DNA of 64,000 nt, from IMG/VR virus record IMGVR_UViG_3300028840_000789, positions 1 to 64,000 of that record; one strand, 5' to 3'. Each line of letters starts with the position of its first letter. Positions within the stretch are counted from its first letter, which is position 1. Under the pieces are notes generated by a model, which was not told the origin of the DNA, did not search any database, and was given only the letters and a program-made list of their open reading frames with translations. Position numbers and translations under genes: made by a program. Of the stretch, positions 30,401 to 35,824 are shown one piece after another. Source of the stretch: a virus.

Positions 30401-31400
30401 CTTCACGGCGAGTAGATCCAAAACCTCTCATTATATTACCGAGTGCTAACGCATCAGTAAAGATGAAAGCCCGGTTCCACGCCAGCATATCATCAGCAGC
30501 TTCTCCTGCAATAGTTCTCATTTGCTCCTCAGACATCTCGGGGTTTGATGCCTTCAGTTCGGCCAACGTCTCTTCATACGTCTCCATTGCCATCATCTTA
30601 CCTTCCCCGTAGTTAGTAATCATGGCAGAGGTAAATTGTTGACCTCTCGCACCAAGACCCTCTAGGTAAGGTGATATACCCTCAAGATACTTTCCTAGAC
30701 GAGCTTGACGAACAGCCTGTGCTGCACCACGAGTTCTTGCCAAACCCGCAAGACCTTTACCTGCCCACTTTCCTAATGCTTTTACACCAGTACCAACTCC
30801 AAGACCGGTAACACCAAAGCCGACTGCTGAATCTAACAGTGATGCAAAAGCACCCCAGTAAAAGCCGGAGTCTCCCATATCAATAATAGAACCAGGATCA
30901 CGTCGATAGATCGGAGCAATATCTTCTCGTAATGCTTCTTTACCTTGTTTAGCAAGATCAGCGATCCAGTTACTACCTGCATCTTCCTCACCCTGTAGCA
31001 AACCTAGATGACTTTCAACATCAAGAATATAAGATGCATCCTCAATAGCTGTTAGAAGACCACCACCAATACCTTGTACAAATGAGTTAGCAGCTTGATG
31101 TGTCCACGGTTGATGTTCAGCACGCCACGTAGTTTGGTTAGCACCATAAGGCATATTCTTATCATACTTACCAAGCTTTTGATAAGGTGAAGCAAGGTCA
31201 AGCATACCATTGTCCATGCCACCTTGTTGCGCATTCTGCTTTAACCACTCTAAGTCTTCATCAGTAGCATCTGGGACAGCTCCTATTGGTATAGGCTCTT
31301 TAATAGGATCATCCTTTAAAGGCTCTACTCCAAGAGCTTTAGCTAACTCTTCATCGGTCATAAAACCGTCCTGTCGATTCTGTTCGTTTATATCAGCCAT
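15405..31400 (-). CDS. Giant virion protein: RNA polymerase and metalloprotease
   Basis: This single 5331-codon frame covers a quarter of the window. Visible parts in order are: a hydrophobic Gly-rich region about 175-220 (possible membrane-penetrating segment for ejection); coiled coils about 430-800 ending in a Lys/Glu-rich linker; and a region about 2935-3025 with MTGRFNGDHLEDQGAWTAQM and KVSLYDN, resembling SLOG/DprA-type nucleotide-binding folds. RIP at 3093-3095 is followed by SDFDVDKLY with DFDVD at 3131-3135, which matches the metal-binding loop of two-barrel RNA polymerases and of crAss virion RNA polymerase. The metalloprotease signature HELFH lies at 4033-4037, with IHEFAVE at 4101 as probable third ligand. 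Coiled coils follow, and a hydrophobic-amphipathic C terminus. Known crAss polymerases are packaged and ejected to transcribe early genes. The upstream gene overlaps its start. Whether the chain is cleaved is unknown. Confidence 0.85.
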   Translation of the reverse strand: MADINEQNRQDGFMTDEELAKALGVEPLKDDPIKEPIPIGAVPDATDEDLEWLKQNAQQGGMDNGMLDLASPYQKLGKYDKNMPYGANQTTWRAEHQPWTHQAANSFVQGIGGGLLTAIEDASYILDVESHLGLLQGEEDAGSNWIADLAKQGKEALREDIAPIYRRDPGSIIDMGDSGFYWGAFASLLDSAVGFGVTGLGVGTGVKALGKWAGKGLAGLARTRGAAQAVRQARLGKYLEGISPYLEGLGARGQQFTSAMITNYGEGKMMAMETYEETLAELKASNPEMSEEQMRTIAGEAADDMLAWNRAFIFTDALALGNIMRGFGSTRREARQLGAKAFRDSFKKLSVDNPLVQAVGESVEEIGQNVIQKEAKFQAKDRAGVVFDYGIPTTMQERLWSFATSEQALLEGVMGFLGGPIQYGIIQGPGDLMNKDRINEDYTKQQEQIKRNNAYVENKLQEQINRGIALRQATNQGESAAAEYIREDSFIDLAYENFERGTTDKLERTLEGAVSDKQAEIKAAKDANENTAMLEEELAELNQFQKRMITMENQFLGLRAKYSNPVFQPRLKEIFRLSRHQELANKHLEEVDNKISARKEKLLSDLARERGDAINADDIDIHVATKERDELNTLIEEHEAMKQEIQKRNSTIKMLEDKGLEPPHKKTPTNTITRQINKMKAQRDQLEGKIKVHQDNLAAIDRKQATIESNEFDGDHELSRDLKERAIIRSFKDSVTSQLANATSLEQAKKDFELAKKLMKEKAEADKAQRKKDAAKAKREKRAGKKIAKKQTEKESGEENTDPTVAGKSTDGKKEDGAKKTEETGTGVVTDPKKPPKVYKPNENPSQVTVDGIGDNGKKAMVKIFYKKDTVDRVIMMQGLNAAMLPIEGTIKRGEEEKIWEQIADKFTPEEAAESGDGQDGGSAKPGTGATNPKNPANVSTTNTTNTEKPLEINRIAKDLDKEASETITDENGQTVHLDNKLLLWGHNKISYVSRPFQRNGDQITDEGNELSQELRDPLMLAIGFYTEGTKVTLEVDRDYDDGTNTYASLVEKGADKEGNQKYDHIPIAIKNENGKIIGYLADTDSIPNRVVGENVEDDLEMLRIAREAIVKQGVYQSKIEHKSQGHLAFTAGKKPMSVAEAFKDPNVSIGVKTSKGIQYFNGKSPAGEYVGHDLNSGHLYAFVPKTKDSYFAIPLMSTRLDTRPEIVTSIVEAIRLHLTQNLTTEAFKAAEKAGFNLSTAKGLENYVRLFMDTAHLEKGEYLRDKMETVENENDSFIHITPNGIDIAIGGNKLYMTAMLDEDQNMVFRSGLGEDSVLIDSEEFYQGVADVVALSYFHASLDPAQQGQTPFETGKIKYPLITETGDAKIVETAYDTFLKGVHTTNVVQFDLGDGNYTVFQQPNITVTVPTEVPGPVEDVEVKTEPKKKGSPTTVESKAREILDSIDEGGVPAFITNALRSVAKGLDIPILGSDTPNAVIEKIRAKLEGTTVEDAPIQTKPKPEPKKYGDDELGTSFVTGAVAAEPEKGDISDPIIQEAIDEYARFRVDGITALQQHELVSSFAFGVLNQLVAKQGKKLSYGQIIAEIKANLEAQERNVRADGNDEVADKVANIISDKNWPKIAEAIKSRLKRINGIKISEGNTNDDHQEANESLDIEGYNEKTDYDKTNIELNPHDTLSGRLKLFLSGINQVDRRRPDGKKRASYLMVELFEAHDEVYAALQAILAGAAPKYSEVIARLKSARDRNVQPYLAQVVDKLEAAGEQVQNEFATEMTKGAVKMKYVIQDGQSMKVVDSNRTAEGRTLMDMWMSNLRANDDMFQTEDGDVRYTAEDVEQIEKDFNTVKQHVKNRLGPENKDYQEWLDTAVRLYDQYLSHFGIELEPLALEESVTHNGIWTQRIKPKTGALVILLERAQQSAKTGQSIEEVSLFEDNAIRRMASHNAIFRNDVHAHSFYNGKNKMIYGYAYNKYMNDRFRLLLDPQQSLLENLKEMAYNKNARWAKLLESDPDMQEVFDMFLVDAYKSEGRQKGKETGELTDPELSVLELALFTNNGRMRNKGTKRIVHMLYPNTGKKNLTALTTVGVDTAMNSEENLADDMVDILFEEMVKPDMDRIHAFTNVNVDNPQMQGGKGLFYFVPELNHEGGSTLVQELYDEDGVLLPMADLETEVASNGKTHIQNIKDIVASHFQSKLNDLIAKWEEHGIIQTSSNGKKYLKNVDGSYLTHAKNMSAASGEKLMKYVAMDFLMNSLVANTNIFKLFAGDPALFWTKGADVQAQVRNTFDNIGKRLAGDDAPGRPRVLNPVKRNIIYGIVDDRKARSLNEELAKKHKEYAAIKGADSQEWTTLEEHLDVLVSQGMIPREQAERWLRLEDKKQLSKQDLSQIFELTKALQPQKPVYRWNYRRADDGLTERAVYIKSSSIPLIKQLTEGLEIDKVRQKMIQGRVDRVASRSAWKLGALISQDGDTSTSQLWDENGDVRDDFEFDATNTLALPLEGFRIQQDIPYNPNKSRIKDATQQRKLLLVDLLQHPEMSEIAKRYMDNYTQLFEAKAEYLLNTLSPKNEETGVRELNVSVVQKKLHEEAIARGYPNNDIALLALPEAEFIAQLPFSNSRTRVESLLNSIVQNKVLENKVPGAGHVLVSEDGWKLNKEMLDDEAALQKFLDSPGNGIVFTDNYKGELKPAKLEDRMVEEEQFEEVNRMERVKALVAKGGHKKSVKVDVAYKDNNKPAKGMKAKTLFGALKSGEATGISTQYKEFDTLAEGDVIRVEGPSEAAFYKIVQKREASETTPEEFAKVQGLDVENVRANWRRASAEETGEAVRGIGYEDHVQLILEPAETEFTETFAGGAFQINTEGGDQNMVLEELAAEFNLNISAYHHRETPSNLANTIRLSEGQETAASNALEQAALSLPNKSIPEGDKGRLVRAHIRASHRVVMESSEIIMTGRFNGDHLEDQGAWTAQMAIDQGKKVSLYDNLTDKWYVTYYTPADGFVGWRELDELPKLKPNTGIVLAFGNTNKGRDAIKAAIRNTFVEKRSLGKKAVPQKRVRPAQVIVPWNFRDHNGNVIPMEQFMNDDGRIDMTRIPAELLRSFAYRIPTSNQSSMAEVEIVGFLPMEQNMVIATRDFVAQMGSDFDVDKLYMNFFNFETYTDTDGQVKMRRYQHSEAEIEKKWAAEKARLDEERENDASVNTIWDKEDAILQSKIKRLQDEQHEIHLEVMSRPETYDLMTNPIGYGQLEELAAEIDSKLNSAGVFSPATSMYQRDRYLSGRQAKAGVGVFSLVTTFMSTVQMSGKPMYFATKNENTGRLHEIRFRFGEQYGTRMDNPLGHGGVRKSQVAAYFQNAALDDEKIGALSKLNINNSTYPVINALIVSGFDERTISAFINQPIVRDYVTALNKYQGTFVEDADNNGAAKLAYAEVVEKYNSPEFEQTLQESNEDYMLLNMARQISSDTMMDQINTESDIETQRALLEYFVHIKRFGDDLRTATTAINSDSKGIPKFYSHSVLKEEDARKLGQLKIYNAPALLGDFFENIEEADEGLELTSFNPRTINGLAYKFGLHINNQLWRTILPYDNDFFNEVVSRIEHTSGLRNRGHDARGALRHQISLEVASYMSSALTENVQQLRGRLTKDTKTNKSLASIVKMLKEQSKLADNAFFRLLKHHVTKKNDGLSLVYIENASARRITEEHIHAGFMSLLEENRPLGTFNGKEYTTNDLAMDLAMYDILSGNHDARSFSRYVPFPLRRRLLERAVGKDNTLWHDSERMKPEAFLMQYYQHKPYHAKRITASNSGMFVASDNEEIGKAKVLMVDPEALEGNEKWQNELVSMDEKDKGGPMKYFSVRRIVNKKPQWSLYVFDGSNAEGEYIYKQIPVLGTFGMSEYVRTVGDSPIQSLMEKNNRRAFQELENPNSTLPNSTDSTNPVIKTESTTPKRPRQSAVYDALPAFPKATRLLEHVTGITGVPAYEYFANYLLDGFRDVMNQVTIVNDDETSKDETDKDALFKVTEDGKVSITFYRKAMHQRRYSREDVMRVIFHELFHVVTWEQLEDVMKKRETDSTMKKLYAELEEIMKYVKPKMFAAIDDLEDEALKSRLRQLEGETAIHEFAVEILTDKAVQKILNKIQLPKSLKRRANTSDDIKDGVVKLISASLEGDAYDPNSALTRAMEIALQVTYTKRQEIGKKASGHAFETGAVAPIEADPYARTGPPKGVDKIIADRQQRVKEIQGTIAQIRGVKGSILRVQELESRIRVLNREIKNLRNRKTLKKIDLFAARDLDRVRQIVAKGDDMRPEHFFEAERIVNLWKKSMDVLFTQEEREDPDNELVAKLEEYKNTAERLEGRLSEGRDKLMNKYMESVGVKKGIDQILQESKDVDWLHAQTLDISRFDNAMFQVISKFVWDADMHFKNELAEFEEEFNGIAEKAIKKLKERGYKGDRLYDLFRQKDERGRYTGWTVSPFTPEYYWMRTKLANEAKKEGGEAWTKYYDFIRKNNLTFDFRRLFKIDEVFESEEDRAYNHTFLSAAMKEGDQAHRDEIREIIGDAEYEKMMGQAAEALENYKSDYEHAKEMITEEIKDEEERNKLIRKWVKENSPYWYGERVIDGDNTKVRGALKDVKKTENDYVPSIARTDEYADENFKEIASDEDLLRFYDYYTRQMRHVRQILPDHAVEHMSQNSVAYLKKSVGDLIVNSGSLTAGIGVIMDAANKMIAQNERESAFVSTDPITGEAVTGFNIKIPSDKAAVDDIVDKMRLAHIADNGQEPTLAERREMIAVARDKVAHDKRFDLEAALKYSVMMGLSYKHKARVEPAVKLASRIMSNAAEVQRTADGRNVIDRATKKLMYKDNVGAFAMQRRALDQFMRHFYGIPQEHEGSWGKWLTTEEKQERKEMEDLLDKLRKQYLDGELAHEEYEKAKARVEQRLENLGQTIKPTKFVKAAMKMVQLKGMGWNFFSAWNNINFGVIANWVTAADRRFYTQKELAAGYGLTLHSIGRNASFNMITTDTAKKIRSLVRKFNLDDLTHEYQRNSVGKKGWFPQRLMPLAMMSSSEYLNYAPLMVAMLKHHKMEDGSEAWEHYDANGKWIHETEAEPDIAAKIVSVKNMNHGNYHASATILADRSVWGQMFMQFRRWIGEAFAQRFEAEKDDAILGVKRKGRYNTGVGFISFTGTEDMGWAQATLFTLGQLGRKLMFADTTFDEAGFSEVDAANLRKNLQELVILLGIVGTTLMLKMAVNPDDEQQKAIIYTLLNTLSRLQMDVTFYANPFEMETLIRRPIPIASLITDTYSFMDASVKLILGQDEIKSGIYAGHSRWMREAGQLMPLTTQFYRAYSASKMIY

Positions 31401-33394
31401 TATTGGTAGATTCCATTAGATGCCGCAAAATATCGAGCAACTTGTTTAATAGATAGTCTTGCTGGTTTCCCATTGATCGTTGTTCTAAAGAAAGTTCCTT
31501 TACCTATATATTGATCATTATCATCAAATGCATAGTCAGCTTCCCACGTTCCAGTTAGATCACCTAGGGTACCGAGATTAATAGTAGTGGGTTCCGACAC
31601 GCGTGTCTCTCCTAGCATCACTTGCCTAGCACCCTCAAAGCCCGCTGCATTAATCTGACGTTCAATTTCATCAGATTGCATCCAATACGTCTCACCTTGG
31701 ATTGTCCACTCCATCGCCTCCTTATCTACAAGTGGAATATTAAGACCAGCAAGTTGTACTTGGGACTTAAACTTGCGCATCTCATCACCATCGTTTAAAT
31801 CGACACCAGCTTTCTTAGCAAGCTCATGAATAGTATGTTGTTTTCCATCCTTATCAAAGAGCAATGTGCCTGTAAGTGCACCAAACTCTGCGGAGGCATC
31901 ATCACCACGATATACACGTTCAATAGTTTTATGAGTGTCTTCACCAGCAGGAAATCCTATAGGTGTCATAGTTTCATGCTCATCAATAAAGCTATTGTAA
32001 CGATTCTGAATCTTTTCATCAAGTTCCGCTATTAAGGGTGCGCTAGGATCAATCATTCCTTCACCTTTGGGCTTCATCAACTCTTTAAATACGTCCTCAT
32101 GTCCAGCTTCTTTATACACATCCTCCATTATTCCGAGCATTCCTCTATGCGTAGTATTGAAAGCTTCCTTATCAAAGGTTCCATCACTCTTACGATAAAT
32201 ATCAACATACTCTGTTATATTAGTAACAGGTTGTTCTGAAAGCCGTCTTGCGACAAGATATTCATTCCGTATTGCTGGATCAAGACCTTGTAAGAACGCA
32301 TCTGTGAGACCATTACGTTCCATCTCGCCAAAGCTAAAGGTATCAAGAGTAGGATCACTTTGTACAATAGCCATTCGTGCTTTACGAAGTCGTGAATTAA
32401 TGTGGCTTGTTATAGCTTCCTTATTAACCTTCTTAAAGTCTTTAGCAACTGGGTTATTAACAACATGCCGTTTAGTTAGAGCTTGTGACCAGATGTTATT
32501 CTTAGCACCTTCACCTGAAGGATTAAGTGCTCCAGGTATCTGAAAGTTACTCTCAACTCTACTATGCTTTTGATTTGAACCCGCTTGATACAAGTAGTTA
32601 TACAAGTAGTCGCGTACACCTTTCTTTAGCGTACCATCAGCATTACGGATCTCACCCAAACCATTCTCCATTGCAACACGTCGAGCTAACTGATTACCAC
32701 CTTGTGTTGAATCGGCAAATTCGTCAAGGACTTCATCCACACGATCTCTAATCCGTTGGTCAGTAATACCACTATACTTGCTGGTCTTTAACATATTGAC
32801 AGTACCAGCAGCAGTACTTAAACCCATCACCTGCGGGTCACCTGTACTCATATTAGCAATGAGCTTATCCATATGACGTTTAGCATCCGATAGATGATCA
32901 AGAGCTAACTCCTTACCATGCTTATACGAATGCCAGTTACCTTCATCATCTTGCCATGTACCCGTAGGCGCATTCGGAGTAAAGTCCCAAATAGTCTGAC
33001 CCTTTGCCCTCGACTCTCTCATAAACTGCTTCTCGAACTTCTTTTCATCAGCAGTATCTTTCATAGCTTGTATTCTAGGATCAGCTACATACTTACGAAT
33101 AAGTTGTTTGGCACTCCGTTGGAATTGCTTACTCTCAAATGCACCATCATAATCTTCTAACATCAAACCAATATCCTCATCAAATTCACCAGCAAGTGCA
33201 TTACGAATATCTTGATCGTTAGCATCTACTTCCATAGTGCCTAGTATCTCCTTTGCCTGCTCCGTAATGAGTTCACCCTCTTCATACTTCTTGACGAGGG
33301 TGTCCTGCATTCCCGAGAAAGCACCAGTAGTATCAATAGGAGTTGGTAGGTTAAACGGTTGGAAGTTAAATCCAAGTTGCGCCTTTTGTGCCAT
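31400..33394 (-). CDS. Cargo/ejection-type virion protein
   Basis: The product has 664 residues. It is mostly helical and charged in residues 30-140 and 330-560, with an N terminus MAQKAQLGFNFQPFNLPTPID that is Phe/Pro rich. No enzymatic motif is recognised. Its stop codon overlaps the start of the giant polymerase gene, and it follows the 560-residue gene by 5 nt. In crAss-like phages the genes next to the virion polymerase encode proteins packaged in the head and released with DNA; this one has the size and position of such a cargo protein. The assignment rests on context. Confidence 0.65.
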   Translation of the reverse strand: MAQKAQLGFNFQPFNLPTPIDTTGAFSGMQDTLVKKYEEGELITEQAKEILGTMEVDANDQDIRNALAGEFDEDIGLMLEDYDGAFESKQFQRSAKQLIRKYVADPRIQAMKDTADEKKFEKQFMRESRAKGQTIWDFTPNAPTGTWQDDEGNWHSYKHGKELALDHLSDAKRHMDKLIANMSTGDPQVMGLSTAAGTVNMLKTSKYSGITDQRIRDRVDEVLDEFADSTQGGNQLARRVAMENGLGEIRNADGTLKKGVRDYLYNYLYQAGSNQKHSRVESNFQIPGALNPSGEGAKNNIWSQALTKRHVVNNPVAKDFKKVNKEAITSHINSRLRKARMAIVQSDPTLDTFSFGEMERNGLTDAFLQGLDPAIRNEYLVARRLSEQPVTNITEYVDIYRKSDGTFDKEAFNTTHRGMLGIMEDVYKEAGHEDVFKELMKPKGEGMIDPSAPLIAELDEKIQNRYNSFIDEHETMTPIGFPAGEDTHKTIERVYRGDDASAEFGALTGTLLFDKDGKQHTIHELAKKAGVDLNDGDEMRKFKSQVQLAGLNIPLVDKEAMEWTIQGETYWMQSDEIERQINAAGFEGARQVMLGETRVSEPTTINLGTLGDLTGTWEADYAFDDNDQYIGKGTFFRTTINGKPARLSIKQVARYFAASNGIYQ

Positions 33395-33399
33395 CGTTA

Positions 33400-35082
33400 T
33401 TAAGTATTAAGATCTAAATCAGGGTTACTAATTCTTTCCATAAACTGATCAACAGTAAGACCAAGAGACTTAGCCGCTCTTTCGATAACGCCTGTATCAG
33501 CTTGACCCAAGAACTTCAAGAAGTTGGCCTTATTCACACCACGTTCCATTCTACCAGCTTGTACTTGATTCAGTACGTTCTGGATAGCAGACTGACGAGC
33601 AGCTTGGGTAAGTCCACGGCGTTGGTTACGACGTTGCATGTTCTGCGCCATTGTACTATTAACAGTAGCACGGTTAAACATATCTTGACGTCTCTCCTGT
33701 TGATCTTGTGCGAGATTAAACTGATTCTCAGCTTGCGCTTCTTTCAGTGCAATATCAGTATCAGCTCCAAGAACCTTAGCCATCATCGCATTGAGATCAG
33801 CACCTGTTACATCTGGACGTTTACTAAAGGTATTGAATTGACCTTCAGCGCGGTTCATCATCTCGTTACGTACAGATCGAAATGGTGTACTACGTGACGT
33901 TGAAAGAGTAGGAGTTATATCACTCTCCAATCTCTTAGCATCCTGTATGTTCTGAAAGCCACCAACAAGGGCAGAGATATTGGCAAGTGTACTACCAAAC
34001 TCTGGAGAAGTAACTTTATTTCCTATGTTGCGTATGAAGTCACCTGCATCAGTACGCCACTTTCCACCACCTTCTGGTATATCCATCATTGGAAGAGTCG
34101 TGGGTAAACCGGGATCAGTTACACCAGGAAGTTGAGGAGGTATAGACTGTAGAGGAAGACCTAGACCATCTTGGGCCTTCATCTTACCACCATATCCTAG
34201 ATAAGCCGCAATATTAACAGGTCTCTTATGAAATGATCCGCCCATCCCCATTGTCTTAGAAAGAGTAGCAGGAACATTAGGACTATTAATAGCAGGTTGT
34301 GGAGCCTTAGGCTCGATAGTTGTAGGTTTATATCTTGCGTTCTCTACCATACGTTTAAGTACATCAACAGTATCTTTAAGTTCTTTGTTCTCCATCATCG
34401 CATCCATACCTCTATTAAAGACATTTTCCAAAGCAGTTAAAGGACTTCTCTTCGGATCAGTTCCGAGATCAATTCCATCTTCAGCAAAGTTCTTAGCAAA
34501 GTTTGCCATCTGTACCTCATTCTTTGAGTACTGCTCTTTGTTGGCCATAACTTTATTAGCGGCTTCTTTAACAGACATACCACGACGTTTTGCCCAACGG
34601 GTAAATTTACCACGATTCTCTGGCTTGATCTTAATGCTACCGCCAGCTTTCATCGTCTGTGTCTTACGAGGGGCAGACCCTACCACATCTGCTATCGGAC
34701 CAGTAGGTCTTTGTGAACCCGCATAACCTGTGACAGCTTTATCACCAATCATTATTTCAACAGGTTTACCTGGAGTAAAGTCTGATTCTGGATCGACACT
34801 TATAGGAATACCATCAACGTCAAATGATCGTTGAGCATTTGATGCAAGGTCGATTAGAAGTTGTGCAACCTTTTTCTCTGATAGATTGGGAGCAGCTTCT
34901 TGTATATCCTTTGGACTGACAACAACTCCGCCATCAGCATAAATAGTTTTGGCAGTACCTTTAACTAAAGTACCGCCAATAGGCATTCTTTTACGTCTGT
35001 TACTGAGATAACGTCTACCGTTTTCACCTAGTTCGGTAACGCTACCACCAGTAGCCTTAGACCATCTTCTATTACGTGACAT
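33400..35082 (-). CDS. Cargo/ejection-type virion protein with KPENRGKFT motif
   Basis: The product has 560 residues and a very basic N terminus (MSRNRRWSKATGG...SNRRKRMPIGG). Residues about 150-200 contain KPENRGKFTRWAKRRG, then MSVKEAANKVMANKEQYSK and NEVQMANFAKNF. This motif is typical of structural or internal proteins of large Bacteroidota phages. A Pro-rich middle (about 250-340) is followed by a helical Gln/Arg-rich C-terminal region. It lies between the small glycine-rich ejection-like gene and the 664-residue cargo gene. It probably binds DNA or polymerase inside the capsid. The motif family is known to me by pattern only; its function is not established. Confidence 0.65.
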   Translation of the reverse strand: MSRNRRWSKATGGSVTELGENGRRYLSNRRKRMPIGGTLVKGTAKTIYADGGVVVSPKDIQEAAPNLSEKKVAQLLIDLASNAQRSFDVDGIPISVDPESDFTPGKPVEIMIGDKAVTGYAGSQRPTGPIADVVGSAPRKTQTMKAGGSIKIKPENRGKFTRWAKRRGMSVKEAANKVMANKEQYSKNEVQMANFAKNFAEDGIDLGTDPKRSPLTALENVFNRGMDAMMENKELKDTVDVLKRMVENARYKPTTIEPKAPQPAINSPNVPATLSKTMGMGGSFHKRPVNIAAYLGYGGKMKAQDGLGLPLQSIPPQLPGVTDPGLPTTLPMMDIPEGGGKWRTDAGDFIRNIGNKVTSPEFGSTLANISALVGGFQNIQDAKRLESDITPTLSTSRSTPFRSVRNEMMNRAEGQFNTFSKRPDVTGADLNAMMAKVLGADTDIALKEAQAENQFNLAQDQQERRQDMFNRATVNSTMAQNMQRRNQRRGLTQAARQSAIQNVLNQVQAGRMERGVNKANFLKFLGQADTGVIERAAKSLGLTVDQFMERISNPDLDLNT

Positions 35083-35092
35083 AGTTCTAGTA

Positions 35093-35824
35093 TTAGAATC
35101 GTTCTTTACTTAATTTACTAAATTCTTGTGTAGCAAACAAATCTTGATATAATATTTCTACTCGATCAAGCATTGCTAACGAGGTGTTAATGGTTGGCAC
35201 GTCTAACGTGTCCATCTTCTCCTCATAGTCTTTCTTATACGAGGCCAGTTTTTCAGCAATTTTGGCATAAGAATCCCTTTTAAAACTAAATCCAAACTCC
35301 TTAGCTCTATCAACAAAGTCATTTGGCACCTTCAACCGCTTTGAAAACACTGCATCATTCTTTATGACCTCACCACCTTCTACCTCAACCTCTGCTACTC
35401 CATCAAGATTGACATCAACGTCCACTCCACCATTTGCATGGCCAGGGCCGTTTACTCGCATAACATCGCTTGCAATACGACTAGGGTTGACTTCCATCCC
35501 TAGACCCTGTAAGGGTTGATTAGGATTCGTTGCAGCACTCAAATCCATACCAAATGCAGCTTCATTAAACTGATTGTTAAACGCTATAGCGTCATTCATG
35601 TCAGCGATGTACTGAGCAGAATCAGCAAAGCGTTGTTGACGTGCCCGTGCTTGCGCTGCCTCTTTTTCAGCCTTAGCATCGCCGAGCAACTTACTAGCAA
35701 CACCGAAGACGGCACCGACACCCATACCAACAGGACCACCACCGATCCCGCCTACTGCACCTTGTGCAGCGGCACCTAAGATACCACCGACATCGCGTCT
35801 TGTTTTCATTCTAAAGCATCCCAT
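35093..35824 (-). CDS. Small ejection-type protein with hydrophobic N terminus
   Basis: The product has 243 residues. Residues about 10-48 are Gly/Ala/Val-rich and hydrophobic (GGILGAAAQGAVGGIGGG), like membrane-inserting segments of podovirus ejection proteins. A helical stretch follows, then GHANGGVDVDVNLDGVAEVEVEGGEVI (about 126-152). That motif recurs in virion proteins of large phages and has been seen by me as a family signature without an assigned activity. The C terminus is helical. An alternative start is Met6 (MKTRRD). The gene overlaps the stop of the 1311-residue tail gene by 1 nt, consistent with coupling. It probably acts in DNA ejection or pore formation. Confidence 0.62.
   Translation of the reverse strand: MGCFRMKTRRDVGGILGAAAQGAVGGIGGGPVGMGVGAVFGVASKLLGDAKAEKEAAQARARQQRFADSAQYIADMNDAIAFNNQFNEAAFGMDLSAATNPNQPLQGLGMEVNPSRIASDVMRVNGPGHANGGVDVDVNLDGVAEVEVEGGEVIKNDAVFSKRLKVPNDFVDRAKEFGFSFKRDSYAKIAEKLASYKKDYEEKMDTLDVPTINTSLAMLDRVEILYQDLFATQEFSKLSKERF

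Noticed and set aside
16000-31000. Many plus-strand frames of 60-157 codons opposite the giant gene and other minus genes
   Set aside because: They are antisense shadows of long minus-strand coding regions, with compositions rich in Ser, Leu, Cys and Ile as expected from complementary codons and no leader or operon logic.
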